Assembly: GCA_017165825.1 (NCBI GenBank)
Contig: CM029393.1
Span: forward strand, 6,385,138 to 6,449,137
Source of the DNA: Hepsetus odoe
Taxonomy: Eukaryota; Chordata; Actinopteri; Characiformes; Hepsetidae
Length of the DNA: 64,000 nucleotides
Reading direction: 5' to 3'
Below the pieces are notes generated by a model. The model worked only from the letters and a program-made list of their open reading frames with translations, was not told the DNA's origin and searched no databases. A program made the translations under genes and the position numbers. How positions within the stretch are numbered: position 1 is the stretch's first letter; the number at the start of each line of letters is the position of its first letter. Shown piece after piece: positions 23,001-37,300 of the stretch.

Positions 23001-26000
23001 AGAAACAAGAGACAGGGAAGAGAGAGAGTAGTGATGAATGGGTAAACTGCTTAGAGGAGGAAAGAGAGATATTGCAGGGACTAGATAAATAGATTATGAA
23101 TGCAAACATGGGCGATAAATCCACTCATCTGCTCAAATCAGCTCTACAGCTCCCCTTTCAGGGTGTGGGTGGGTGTCTTAGAGAAGTCTGGTGATTCTCA
23201 AACTCGCGTAAGCTTTGAACGATGAATCTGCAAGCAACATGGCCTGACAAGCCAGAACACTGACACGATACTCTGATCTTTAAAGGAGGTTCAAGGTTAA
23301 AAATGACCAGACACGTTTGAGAAGTGCCACACAGCATAATGCAGCTGCAGCACATAAAGTGTCACACTGATATTGCCAACAGACATCATTTGCATTGTGC
23401 GTGTTTACATGCAGAAGGTCGATTTTAGATCAACTTTAGAAAGGCTTTTATTACATCTTTTCAAAAGTTTGAAACCAGTTTTTAAAGCATACACAGTACT
23501 GTGCAAAAATTTTAGGGAGGTGTGGAAAAAGTGCTGTAAAAAACAAATAATGCTTTCAGAAATATAAATAATAATTGTTTATTTCCATCAATTTACAAAA
23601 TGCAAAGTGAGCGAACAAAAGAAAAATCGAAATCAAATCAATATTTGGTGTTTCTACCTTTTGCCTTCAAACCAGCATCAGTTCTTCTGGCCCCACAGAG
23701 CCCTGATCTCAACATCATCCAGTGTGTCTGGATTACATGAAGAGACAGAAGGATGAGAGGAAGCTACATCCACAGAAGATCTGTGGTTCGTTCTCCAAGA
23801 TGTTTGGAACAACCTGCCAGCAGAGTTCCTTCAAAAACTGTGTGCAAGTGTACCTAGAAGAATTGATGCTGTTTTGACGGCAAAAGGGTGGCCACACCAA
23901 ATATTGATTTGATTTAGATTCTCTTTTGTTCATTCACTGCATTTTGTTGATTGATGAAAATAAATGATGAACACTTCCATTTCTGAAAGCATTCTTTGTT
24001 TACAGCATTTTTTCTACACCTGCCTAAAACTTTCACAGTACTGTACAAAATATTCTGTAATCTTTCATCGAAATTTCACAGACCGTTCATTAGACAGAAC
24101 AGCAAAAAATAAATAAATAAATAAATATAGATATTCTGAAAGATGAACAGAATCGAGGAGGCAGTTCTATAACCTTGAGGAAGTTTTATAACCTTAAGGA
24201 TGACTATGATTGAAATGATATTCAAGAAGGCTTTTATTTGAAGAAAATTACAAATCTCTATTTAGATACTATCTAAAACAAACAAACAAAAAAATAAATA
24301 AGACAATTACAGTATTTTATTTATTTAACCACTTAATTTCTTCTTCTTCTTTTTCTTCTTCTTCTTTCAGCTGCTCCTCTTTAGGAGTCACCACAGCGGA
24401 TCATCTGTTTCCATTTCTTCCTGTCCTCTGCATCTTCCTCCTGACCACTGACCACCTACATGTCCTCTCTCACCACATCCATGAACCTCCTCTTTGGTCT
24501 TCCTCTTTCCTGGCAGCTCCATCTTCAACATCCTCCCCCAAATATACTCCTCGTCTCTCCTCTGGACATCCAACACAACCTTGCCTCTCTAACTTTGTCT
24601 CTTAAACATCTAACCTGAGCTGTCCCTCTGATATACTCAAGCACTGTGATCTGATGCGCTTCTTAATTATAATTTTTTTAATATTTTCCCACACCACAGA
24701 GATGTTGGTGTGAGATGACTGGTGTACTGACACATTGAGAAAGCAGCAAAGACAACAGGGTTTATTTATTTATTTTTTTTTTATTAATACTTGGTCACCC
24801 TTGAAGTCTTTTCACAACCAGTCTCTCTTTCTGAGCAAGCGAACTGAAACTTTCACAATGCCTTTTGGGGGTTTTTTGTTTACTGTAAACAAAGGAAGAA
24901 ATTCAGAGCAGAAGAAATCAAAGCACTGTCGTTTCTTATAGGTGCTGCTAAGAATCTGCTGATTAAGCTTAAACAGGATGAGCAAATCCACAGCCTCTCA
25001 GAGAAAGCGGCCACCAAGAGCTTGGATGTAGAAGACATTTTCAAAACCTTCCAGTTAAACTCAGTTAAAATCAACCATTATCCATTTTCCCACCAACCCT
25101 ACATCTAATAACCACTTGTTCCCAAAAAATCCTAAGATACTCCAAACTTTTGAAAAGCAATGTGATTTAACAAAATAACTTTTCCTGAAGACAATTTAAA
25201 GCAGTATGACACCAATTAATTTCATTACCTTCCTTTATTATTTAAGCTTATTTAAGCCACAATGTGTTAGAGAAGTCAGAACACCACTATTTAGAGTTAC
25301 AGGCAAGCATGGTTTTTACTTTACTTACTAAGTTTCCATAAAGTACACTTATAAAATAAATGTATAAAAGTTCATAAAGTACATGGCTCAGGGTTAAACA
25401 TGAAGTAAACCGGCGCAATGATGACAGGTGGCATGCAAAGACATAAAGCAGGGCTGAAGCTGGCTTTTAAAATTTTAGGTGCTATAAAAGGCTTAAATGC
25501 CCCCTTTGACTTCATTTGTCTGACCAATACTGTATGTGGCAGCTTTAAAACTAAATAAACATGTCATACCAAAAGCCCAGCAATCTGTTCTCTTAAAAAG
25601 CAAAATATAAAACTGAACTGCCGGGGCTTCTTTATTGCACTATAAGAAGAAACAGCTTGTCGCTCTAATACAACTTTAAAGGCAGGGACAGAAAAAAAAT
25701 TCTAATAGGACACAATGAATGAATGAACGAATGAATGAACGAACTAACAGGTTAAACATTAACCTGCAGCCCTAATCAGGAGGGAACGCTTTCCACACAC
25801 TTTTCTCTTTATGTGCACAATGACAACACACATGCAACGAACAAAAGCAAGCACTTTCTGCCAACCTCGTCATCCACATGCCCAGCGTTTAAAACGCACC
25901 CTCCAGCCCAGAGGGCCTCGCCAGGACTGGGCCAATCCTCACTATTCCCACAGTGAAGCGTCTGACCCTCAGGGGCCGAGGAGAGCGTGAGGCTGCCTGG

Positions 26001-29000
26001 GCCTTTCTCCCGAGCCACAGAGAACAGCGAGAGCGATAAACTCTCTGAGAGAGGAGCTCCCCCGCCAGAGTCAGGAGGAACCAGGTCACTGAAGGAAGAC
26101 ATGAGCAGAGAAAGAGAAAGGAAAAGCAGTGAGGAAAGATGAAAGATAGCAGCACAAGGCATGTAAAACAACCCTAAGGGAGAATCAGCAGAGGTAGAAG
26201 GAAGAAAAGCAGGAAAGGGTTTTCAGAGAATGATCCACTAAAATACAAAACGTCTGTCTGGGGTCAGGAAATATATGAACTAAAGAGCTTCACCTACAAC
26301 ACGGTGCAGCCCTACTGGAAAAGTTCAGCCAAAACAGGATACACACACTTACCTCAGACCCAGCTAATCAGCCAAGAATCTCATAATTAGTCTCATATTT
26401 ACTGTTCTAGACCAAGTTCTTAATTTGGACAACAGAATTGTCTTTGCTGATTGCCCAAATTTGGAGTAACTGGAAATCTGGAATGTTTTTTTTTTTAACT
26501 ATACCTTTAAGTCAGATAGGAAAATAGCATAAAACAATATTATATGGGTAGTATTAATACCATAGAATGACCAGGAATATCATGAGGATTTCACCAAAAT
26601 ATACCAAAAGAATATAGTTTTGGTTCCACCTTTGTTCAGAATCTCTCAAGCACGGCATTGAATTCTTCTCACTTTCATTACCAACTGATAATGAGGCACA
26701 ACTTAAATCTTAAACATAAAACAGCTCAGCTAAATGATTTATACGAATATTATTTTTTTACACGAATGCTTGTTCTGTATATCTTAAGATTCACTAGACG
26801 GTGGCCTAATGGTTGGGGGCTACGCCCCAAGAATCAGGCGGCCATGGGTTCAAATCCCAGACCCGTAGGTTGCCCTGAAGTACCCTTGAGCAAGGTACCG
26901 TCCCCATCACTGCTCCTCGGGCGGTTTAAATAGATGCCTTCTGCTGCACAAGTATGGGTTAAATGCAGAGGCTGCTTTTCATTGCATTTCACTGTGTGTT
27001 GTGCCGCGTTTCACAATGACAAGAACGGTCACCTTCCTTTCACTTTCCACTTCTTAATGTTCAATATGTTAGTTGATCACACCAAGCAGAGGTCTGATCC
27101 TACGTCTGCTACTCAGTTCAAGCTATAGCTTATAGCTTCTGCGGGCTAGAGTGTGCATTAGTGAGCAAGAGAGGCCTGACCTCACCCCACCAGAACATGA
27201 GCTCACACAGAAAAAGCAAAGCCCTGTGTGGCATCCGCTCCATTACAATGCTCATTACTCACAGCAAACCCTGCGAGTAAACCATTAGATTACAACTCCT
27301 CACATATGGCTTTAGTCAGTGTGATTCAGACGCTGAACCTAACGACCCAACAAAAGAAGCAAATGGTTATGAACTGCGTAAGATAAACTTGAACCAGAAC
27401 ATATGTAGTGTGTGTCCAGAATGCTCCAACACACCCCAGTCTCTGACATGACTGTTCAGCACCAGATGCTCTGGTGTCCTGCGGTGAAATCACAGATGCA
27501 GCAAGATCAGCTATAGTCTTCTCATTCTTCATTATCTGACACAGCCTCTATAGGTTATGCTGCATATGGATTTACTTATACTACATGAAAACTAAAAAAC
27601 ACACTCAAATCTTGGCAAAACGCAAGTAAGCAAAGAAAAAATTCCTTTAGTGAGTCTTTATGGCTGGCCTTGTCTGAGTAGAGCAACACAAAGCAGTTTA
27701 AACACCTGCAATTCTTTTCTATAAAGCAACCTGTAATTCAATAAACCAGCTTTGTTGGGCTTTTTCCCTCGACTAGAGAGATGAAAAGCGATTTACACCT
27801 TGTGCCAAATCAAAATCTTCAGACCTGGAATCTACTCTGAGCACGTTTCCATGGATGAGAGAATCCTATTCCCATTAAAAGTCATTCAGAAAACAACAGA
27901 TCCTTTTTCAGTCTTCCAGATGCCAAGCCTGACACTTTCACTTGCTGAAATGAAGAGTTTGGCACTACACCAGAAGGAAATGAGAAAGATAGAGAGACAT
28001 CCATCCTGGATGTTTTAATTCAGGTATGTCTCTCAGGGCCAAACAAGACACATTTCAACTTGGCAAATGGTAATGTGTACCAAGGAATCTCACCTGGCAG
28101 TTTTAAGGAATACTAACCAGAAATCAGGGAGTCAAAGGTGCCCAGGATTATTTGGGCAATCTTTAAGAAAGCATGCACTTAAGAAAGAACTCTAAAAATA
28201 TTTACTTTAAAAATGCACGTCATATGTAAAGCCTTAATCTCTCCTGACACGAGTAAAAACATCTCTCCAATCTCATCCATCTGACTGTGTAAAGATAGCC
28301 TCACTAAATTCCACTCACATTCGGTCTTATTGAAGATTCATCTGGACGTATTCACCAATATCATTTCTGCTGTCTAGATGTGATCAGTAGCTATAGAGCG
28401 CAGCAAACAAAATACATAAAGTACATTCAAATAATATTTAAATACTATATGATACAAGCGAGGTCTAACCAGATGAGTTCATGCTCAGGCTGCGTGTTTT
28501 CCCATAAGCCTGCTGGCTGGCTTTCAAATAACAAAACGACAGCAGGTAGTGAATCTCTTCCATTTGTTATTTTCAAATTAATACACGATAGCATAAACAA
28601 GTTGTCCTAGCAAATCTTGTGCATCTATGTGGGAGTCGAAATACGATGCGTTTTAGTTTGAATCATTCGTTAAAAAAACATGTTTTTAATGAAAAGTTGC
28701 AGAAAACATGGCAATAAGAAGCTCTTTGATTAGTAGCATCTACACACTGGAGAACGGAATGTTTATCCATTGATTTTTACAATTTTTTTTGTTTGTTTCA
28801 AATAAACTTAATCAATGTAGAAACTACAACGTAATTAAAAACACACTCATCATCATCATCATTAACATCAGATTTCAGTAAGACCCATCTAAGCTGACAA
28901 ATATTAACAGAAAAATTGTATTTAAAAATGACAGTAAATGCCCTTCTTGGACAACCTCCAAATAAACGCATAAACCGTGGTCTGGCTGAACACAGACGTG

Positions 29001-32000
29001 TGGCACCCAAATATAATTTTGCTGAAAATTTGAAACCAATGCAACCATGTGCCACTTGCCAAAATTGCACAAGTGTAATTCCATGCACAGACATAATGCC
29101 AGCAGTTGATCTACAATGTTTTCTTACCTGGAATTTTCAGGTTAAGGTCACAAACACTTCCGACAGTGGCAATAGATGCTGCTTTCTGACGACGGGTGAT
29201 GCTCTCCCGGATGCGTCCTTCCCCTGTTACTTTCACGCTAAATGGACTCCCTTCCAACAAGAGAGAAAAATTTACATGTACAATTTTACAACACAACCAT
29301 AACAGGTATTCTTCACATGTCTTTGTTGGTCTACAATGGCATTAAAAATTACACACACAAAAAAAAAAAGAATATGGTATGGGAGTCGTACTATACTGCA
29401 GAAATAAACCACCATCAGCCATAACATTAAAACCACCTGTCCTATAGGGTACAGGTCCTCCCTCCTGCCACCACAGCAGCTCTGACCCAAAGAGAGATGG
29501 GCTGCCCATGGCCTCTAAAAGCAGTTCTATAAGTAATGAGGTTGGGCCTCTATGGATTAGACTAATTTTCCAGCACTTCTGAAGAATTTCGAGGGCACGT
29601 CAACATCCTGTCATGTTTCTCTGTTGAGAGTGTTTTGCAGCGGGGCAGGTTGCATTATCATGCTGATAGAGCCCATAAATGTAAGATAATTCTGCTGCCA
29701 TAAAGGGGTGCACAAGGGGTCAGCAAAAATGTTTGTGGATGATTCTTGCTGAAGTAACACCCACATGAATGCCAGGATGCAAGGTTTCCCAGCAAAACAC
29801 TGCCCCGAGCATCACACTGCCTCATCACTGCTCCTCGGGCTTGCCCTCTTCCCAGAATGCATCTTGCTGCCATCTCTACCCTGGTTAAGCAAGACACACT
29901 CTTTACATGTGTTTTAGTGATTTTAAAGAATATTCATCAGACTTCTTTATACTCCAGTTCAGATGCAGAGATCCCTATTGAAGGTTCTTTTGGTGCTGAC
30001 AGGGATCAGTACAGGGACTGTACCACACACAGCTGGATGCGATGCACTGCATTTTCTGCCATCTCTGATTATGTAATAATGTGCGCTACAGTAGCTCTTC
30101 CATGGGTTTAGACCAGATGCATCACCCTTCCATCTACAAATATATCATCCAGTTGTCCTTCCTTAAATCCCTTTAGATACTAACCACTGCATACCAGGAA
30201 CAAATAAAAGACCTGCTGTTTAAGAGATGCTCTGACCTAGTCATTAAATGTTTGCACTTGTGAAGTCAGCCTTTACATTTTTCCTGCTTCTAACACATCA
30301 GCTTCAGTTCACTTGCTGTCTAGTATATCACACCCTTTGAGTGGCGGCACTATAACAAAATATCCAACTGTATTTACTTCATCTGTCAGGGATTTTAATG
30401 GTGTGGCTGACTGGTGTAAATTCAATAATAATAATAATAATAATAATAACAACTCACCGGGAACATGCTCTTCAGCAAACCTGATGGATACTACGTATGT
30501 GCCAGGCTCAGTGGGACAGTATGTGACACCACAGGTCCCATCATCCAGATCTTCTGTCTGAATGTCCACTTTACTGGGCCCTTCAATGGACAGGGCCAGT
30601 CCCCCATAACCTTGGTGCACAGGTGACAAAAACATACAATGGTACCACAAAAAATGAAGGATTATTCAAATCCTATTAACCCATTTTTATTTCCACTCAT
30701 ATTAGAAAAGTATTTCACGAGAGACTTGGTTTTATGAACAAGAGCACGGGGGGGGGGGGGAAGAAAAAGAAAAGAAAGAAAAGAAAGAAAGAAAAAAAAA
30801 AACACCATTACAAACATTCAGTCAAGTGAATTATATGACTCACTGCACATTATTTTAAGTTCCTCTTGGAAATAATGGTTTAAGAAGGACTGTGGCACCA
30901 ACAAACTTTATTTTCTACTTCCAATTCAACCCTAGAGTCACTTTCCATAAATTACTTGGATCCACTCCTATTCAATTAAGCTCATTTGGGAGAAGAAAAA
31001 AATAGCATTAAATGAACCATAGAAGAAACACACAATTTGGCAGGGATTAGTAATCTAGCAGTTACGTATTTCAAAATTCCGGAACCGGGCACCCCAGAGA
31101 AAATAACCTAATGGGCCATAATTACATGGCAAAATCCCAATATAATCACTCATTCAATTAAATTCTACATCTGGTAAGTTCTTCTATTTCAAACAATGGG
31201 AGTCAGACAGGTCAGCTGCTTCCTTTTATGTGCAACCAAGTGTTTCTGTAACACAAACCATCATAAGTCAAAGCACCAATTACGGAGAAGGACTGGGACC
31301 ATCAAATGGTAAAAGTGTTTTATAAAGAGAAACTCACTGCCTGTCTCTGATTTTGAGAATTTGTGGTCTGATGTAATACTAAAACTCTGCTTCTGAACCA
31401 CAAAGCTGCTTCATTAGCAGGCAGTTCATAAAAAGAACATTTGTTCCACAATTGAAAAGAAAATTTGAATCATAAAATGAAGGAAAATTCTGTTTCTCAC
31501 CAGCATCTCTAGTGTCCACTACAAAGTCAGCCATTTCAAATGTGCGTCCTTCTACCAGCCCCTGTCCGAAGACTCTCACTCTGCTGGCATCTCCAATCTC
31601 TGACTGCACTACCATGATGGTGATTGGGCTGTTGGCAACATGGTGTCCATTCTTCTTAATGCTGACCAAGTGCTCTCCAATTTCCCGAGGGATAAAAGAA
31701 ATACCTGGGAAAAAGGGGTGGACAAAAAGCTGACGCATCTAAGAAGAGGAACACTCATTCTTTGAGATAATTTAGGAAATTTACAGGTGATGAAGAACAT
31801 AAATGAGCAATTTTGCTTGTTTTATCATAGTTGCATCTCTTTTTGGATATTTAATACTCTCTGAGACTATACGGCCTTAAATAAATTCAATTTTTTGCAG
31901 TCAAATTAATGATTCAGAAGTTTTATATAATCTTCCTCACCAATGCGGTTGTTGGGCTGTCTTTTCAGCAGACAGGGCTCATCACGGCCTGAGGGTGCCT

Positions 32001-34301
32001 TTATGCTGGCTGTGAGCAAACTGAGGTCTGTTTCGGTGATGTCCAAAGCGAAGTCTGCAGCAGAGCCCAGCTTCACCTGAGATCTCCTCTTGTTGTCCTC
32101 TGAACAAATACAAGAACCGTCGATGAGAGAAAGGCATTTATTTAACAGGCTGGAAGGACCAACAAAGAACATAAACAAGTCAAATAAATACAACGTTTGT
32201 ACTAACTTGAACTTTGAACAATGCAATGCTCAGGCTTTAGCACTTACACAGCACATCTTCAAACAAACGAGAAAATGACACGTTCTGCTTAAATCCTCAC
32301 CTGTGATCCGAGCAGTAAAAGGGCTGCCAGCTATGTGTTTGTCATTGTAACGCACCAAGATGTTGTAATCTCCTGGCAGCGTAGGCAGGTATGTGACTGT
32401 GCAAGTACCATCTTTGTTGTCGTGACAACTGATCTCCGCCTTTGAAGGACCTTCGATGGCCAAGTCAAGACCACCTATCAACAAATGGAATCTTAATTCG
32501 GTTCAGTTATCAGATAGGATGCCACAGAAAACGGTGCTGCATAATATCCAGTTTATCCAGAAGTAAATGATCATAATAACAACACTGTCATACTGTTCGA
32601 CCCTATAATAATAAAAATAATAAGTAATAGTTAACAACTAAATAATCAAGTCACAACTGAAGTCTGTGCATGCCTACCTTCTGCGGCTTCTTCAGTGAAG
32701 ATGGTGAAAGTGGCTGGTTTGTTAGCGACACCATAAACAAGGCCAGGCCCATAAGCTGTCACATTGGGGCTGTTAGCATTGTTGACGTAGAACTGCAGAG
32801 GACTTTCTGTGAAGCAAACAGTGAACACATTGAGTTTGTGTGATTGTGGGTGTGTGGGGTTGGGTGGCATTCAACTGATTGCACAGATGCTGCGTGTGAG
32901 TGTAAAAAAATCTGAATCATCAATCATTTTGAGACGTGCTTTGTCCTAAGGTGAACTCGGTCTTCAGTAAACATCATGGGAGTGCTCCCATGAGAAAGCT
33001 ATTTCTGAAGAGCTGAGGCAATGAAGCCTCAAAATAATGCTGATTCTAGTAACTTTTCCTTGCAAGAGTGCACTGTGGTCACCAAAAAAATGAGCTTGAA
33101 GCAAATCTTTTCTGCTTGCTTCTGCACAAATGCCTTTTTGAAAGATATTCAACGAGTTACAGCATAATCACTTGGGTGCGTATGAACAGAGTAATGTCAA
33201 ACAATAGACAATGGACATTATAATCGAGACCTACTGTTAATAATGAACAGGATATCCACATGTGCAGTAAGCCCTGAGTCACTGTTTACCCGGGGCAAAT
33301 TACAGCCCATACAGCGGAAGAGGCTTCCAATGGAAATACTTAATCAAAGACAATGTCATATTGTTACTGCCTTGCTGGGTAAAATAACTGCTTTGGGTAT
33401 GCCTTGCAGGGCTTGCCTTGTTGCCTTTCGGAGGGACAGAACTTCAAGACTACTTGGGCATTATGCTTGATACTTAATCCTTGCTGTGGCAGCTGAAAGA
33501 GGAGGATTGGTGACTGGGATAATGCTAAAAAACTTTTGTGCAAGCCCCGACATGAGGAGCCTTGGCTTAACACTACAATTCCTGTACTTCATCAATGCTG
33601 TACATATTCCCCAACCCTGATGTCATGAAAGAGATCCCTTCCGTCATGTCAAAGTAATTCACTGTCCAAATGATTTTTTTCTCCCTCTCTTATTCTTGGA
33701 CAAATTTCTTGAGGTGAATCATTTCAGCTCCTCTCAAGCCCTGTAAGCTGCTGCAAGTGTACACTACAGGATAATATATGCCAAACACCTGGCTGGCCTT
33801 AAAGAGTTAGAAAAACAAGTCGCTGAGTATGGATGACCATGAATATTCAAATAAATTTATCATGAGACGCATCTTGCTAAACCAAACAACTGTTCAGCGA
33901 CAAATGGTGGTAGTTGTATACGATATTCGAAATAGTGCGTATTTCTGCTTTTACTCTGAATAGCACACAAAATACTTACTGTTGACATAAGTGTCTGTCC
34001 AGCTACAAGAAAATAAATCTCTTACCTGGTATATGGGAGCCATTGTATTTGATGTGCATCTCATGAAGTCCTGCTTCTGTAGGGGCATATTTCACAGTAA
34101 CTGTTCCATCTTTGTTGTCAATGATCTCAGGCTGGGCAGTTTTGCCTGATGGCATGTGAACTTCCCCTAGAGAGGAAGGATAATATTTTGATTAGCTACA
34201 TAATCAGAACCATGTCCACACCATGCAATCAACTGCTTACATTATAAAGAACACATGTTGAGGACTGCAAGCATACTGAGAGTTAAAGAAAAAAAAAAGA
34301 A

Positions 34302-34332
<31 letters not shown>

Positions 34333-37300
34333 TTTAATTCAGATTTTTGTTTACTGAAGTTTTTGAACCTTTAGCTCTTTTTTTCATCCATTTTAAGATT
34401 TTCTTCAGATGGTGATTAGGTTAAAATGTATTAGCCTAACAAAGGGGTTTCCCAATAATTGTACTGGAAGCTGTTGAATCCAACAAATAAGCTTATTAAC
34501 AACCATTTGCTTAATTCAAGTGAGTTTATTAAACCTGGAAAAGCATATGTATGTGGCAGGACCAGGACCAAGGCTGGGAAACACTGGTAAACATTTTAAA
34601 GGCTCAAAATGTTTGTGGCACTTTCTATGGTGTGCAGCATCATATCATGCAAGTAATTACGTTGTGCTATATAACAGACTAATAATTAGGAATGAATGAT
34701 TTTTAAAAAATTTTATCTGAGATTAAACGCCTTAAATATCTGAAAGTCAACAGCAAACATTTATGATGCATTCTTTGCCTTGTTTAGGACCATTTCTGAC
34801 CTGTGATTTCACCCTTCCTGAAGGCAAATGGAATCACCATGTCAAAAGGCCGGAAACCAGAGCCATTCATACTGTTAATTGGAATGTATGCTCCATCGGT
34901 GACCTGTGTGCAAGAAAGGATTAAGAAGAGGGGGAGGGGGAAACAAAGGACATTAACAGTGTGCAGACAGGCTTAAGATCAGTGAGTTACTTATGGAAAC
35001 ATTTCCATTTTCAGAAAGCAGCCCTAGTGGTTACAAATGTGAAAAACTGCGATAAAGCAGAGGACGAGATTGAGGCCTCGTGATTCAACTGCAGCAAAGA
35101 CGTGCATTGGACAGACAAGTGGAGTGACTGAGGAAAGGTAAAACAGAATATGATGCTTCAAACACCCAGCACACCTGGAACAGTCTGGAAAAGAGAAGAA
35201 ACAACAGAAAATAAAACGCCCATAACCATAGGCACTGAGCTGGAAAGAGAAATGGTCCTGGCACATGCTAGCCTTCTTTATGCACTCATGAGTTAAATAC
35301 AGCTTTTTTCCTTTCATTTAGGAAACTGCTTTCCATTTTCCTTGTCTGCTGGAAACATGGTGTGACTGGTTGATATAAGGTCTGTGGGGACACATGTGAC
35401 AAGGGCAAGGAGTCACAACCCCTGGTTCAATGAAGGTTCACAGTGGGCTTGCAGAAATTAATATCAGCACTTTACGATTTAATGGAAAAACAAACCTCAA
35501 GAGTTTTAATGTATAAAATGTGAAAATGATCACATTGGAACTATGCTCACTCAGGTTTGAACTTCATAAGACCTGTATGGGTACTGGTTGCCATGATGAC
35601 CAATTTAGTTCATTTCACATCAGGTTTGCCTCCAAGGCAAACGGCAGTGCTCTCAAAGATTCAGAAGGTGTTTCCCAGTCATGAATGGAAAAAAGCCTGG
35701 TTCCAGGGCGAATCGGGCACAAAAGGGAACAGAGTACCGATTCAGGGAGGGAGGAAAAGGAGATGAGCCATGAACGAACAGCCATTTCCTGAAAAGAAAG
35801 ATGCTTGACTGGTCAGAACGGGTAGAAATCACTTACATTGCGATGACAGAGAAGGGTGCAAGGGTAAGAGAGAAACCAAGACAAACACGCAGACAGACAA
35901 ATAGGCAGATGAAGTGTGTGTGTGTGGATTCAGACAGCCCGAAGGTCAGCGCAGAGACTGAAAAAGACGCAGTGGTGACGGCAGTGGTGTGTTCAAGCTC
36001 CCCTAGGACGCATACACTGCATAAAAGGGAGGGATGAGAGATGTATGAGGGAGGGAGATGACAGAGGTTTAAAGCAGTGTGGAAGATGAGTGTACCCAGG
36101 GCTGGAAACCGGCGCCTGGAGCTGCTAGCTGCTGCTGCTGCTGCTGCTGCTTGACTGCCTGCTGCTGCAACAGAGGTGGTTCATCAGTAGCCTGGGAAAT
36201 GAAAGAGTAGGTCACACACACTGATACAGGAGTGACACCAGTATCAGGCTCAACATCTCTTCTGGATCTTCAAATAATACTGCTTATGCTTCTCAATACA
36301 GTGGTGTTCTTTAATATCCAATACATCTGTAAATTCAGCCATGTTTCAGATACAGTGGCTAAAACACCTTAATCACATTCAATAAAATTCCTAAAACCAA
36401 TACTTAAATCATAATAATGCACAAAATAGTGTAAAGAAAAATAAATAAATAAATAATTAAAAAATACACAATGGGCTGGACCAGTGCTGACACCAAGCAC
36501 TCATTTCCTTGCAGGTGTAAGGCAATGAGATGATGTCTAGGGTTGAATCTCACCGTGACTTTGAAAGGGCTCCGAGGGATATTCTCTCCACCAAAGCGAA
36601 CATAGATAACATAAGTGCCTGGCTTAGGTGCAGTATAGAAGATGTCAAAGGTCCCATCTTCGTTCTCAATGACGTCAGCCTCAACCTCAGTCCCATCAGG
36701 GGTGACAACGATGCAGGAGACCTTTCCTTTCCCTGCTCCTTTAGTGTTCACAACAAAGCCAACCTCCTCCCCAATGCCGATGGTAGGCCCAATGCCAGGT
36801 CCTGCAAAATAAGGATCAGATGTGCAGCATATGCTCCTAAAACTGGTGAATATAGTGAATTTGAAAAATAAAACGGTTATTTTATTATTATTATAAATGT
36901 ATTTCAGATCCATTCTAGGTCATCATATATTTTATGCTTTATTCAGAAATTTCACATATTTCTAAACACTGTTTTTGCAACTGCAAACGGAGATCACTCA
37001 CCAGTGACTGTGCACTTGCTGGCATCTCCTGTGGTAGTTGCTCGCACTCTGTACGGCGATGTTGGGATCTCGTCCCCTCCGTACTTAATCACAATTGTGT
37101 AGCGGCCCACCTTGTCTGGCACGTATGAAACCTTGTAGGTGCCGTCCTGGTTGTCCTGAATGCTTGCTTTCTTCGCTTTCCCATCTTGATCCTGAATGAA
37201 ATTAAAATTCATATAACACCACAGAACTTGTCGGGAGCAGGTCTTTCCACGCTGCCAAAAGCAGGGCGGTGACAGGATGACAGCAGGGGAGAATATAGTA

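Larger units (their letters stand above)
22992..29127. other. Largest flnb intron (6.1 kb) in the window
   Basis: Contains, in order along the plus strand, a Tc1-like non-autonomous element (23494-24043), an RTE LINE fragment (24340-24650), the GC-rich candidate exon (25900-26088) and a SINE (26795-27050). The remaining 27.1-29.1 kb is AT-rich with nothing recognised. Confidence 0.85.

Noticed and set aside
23650..23930. Separate gene suggested by a 66-codon minus-strand frame
   Set aside because: It lies inside the 550-bp Tc1-like element and matches a decayed transposase on the other strand.
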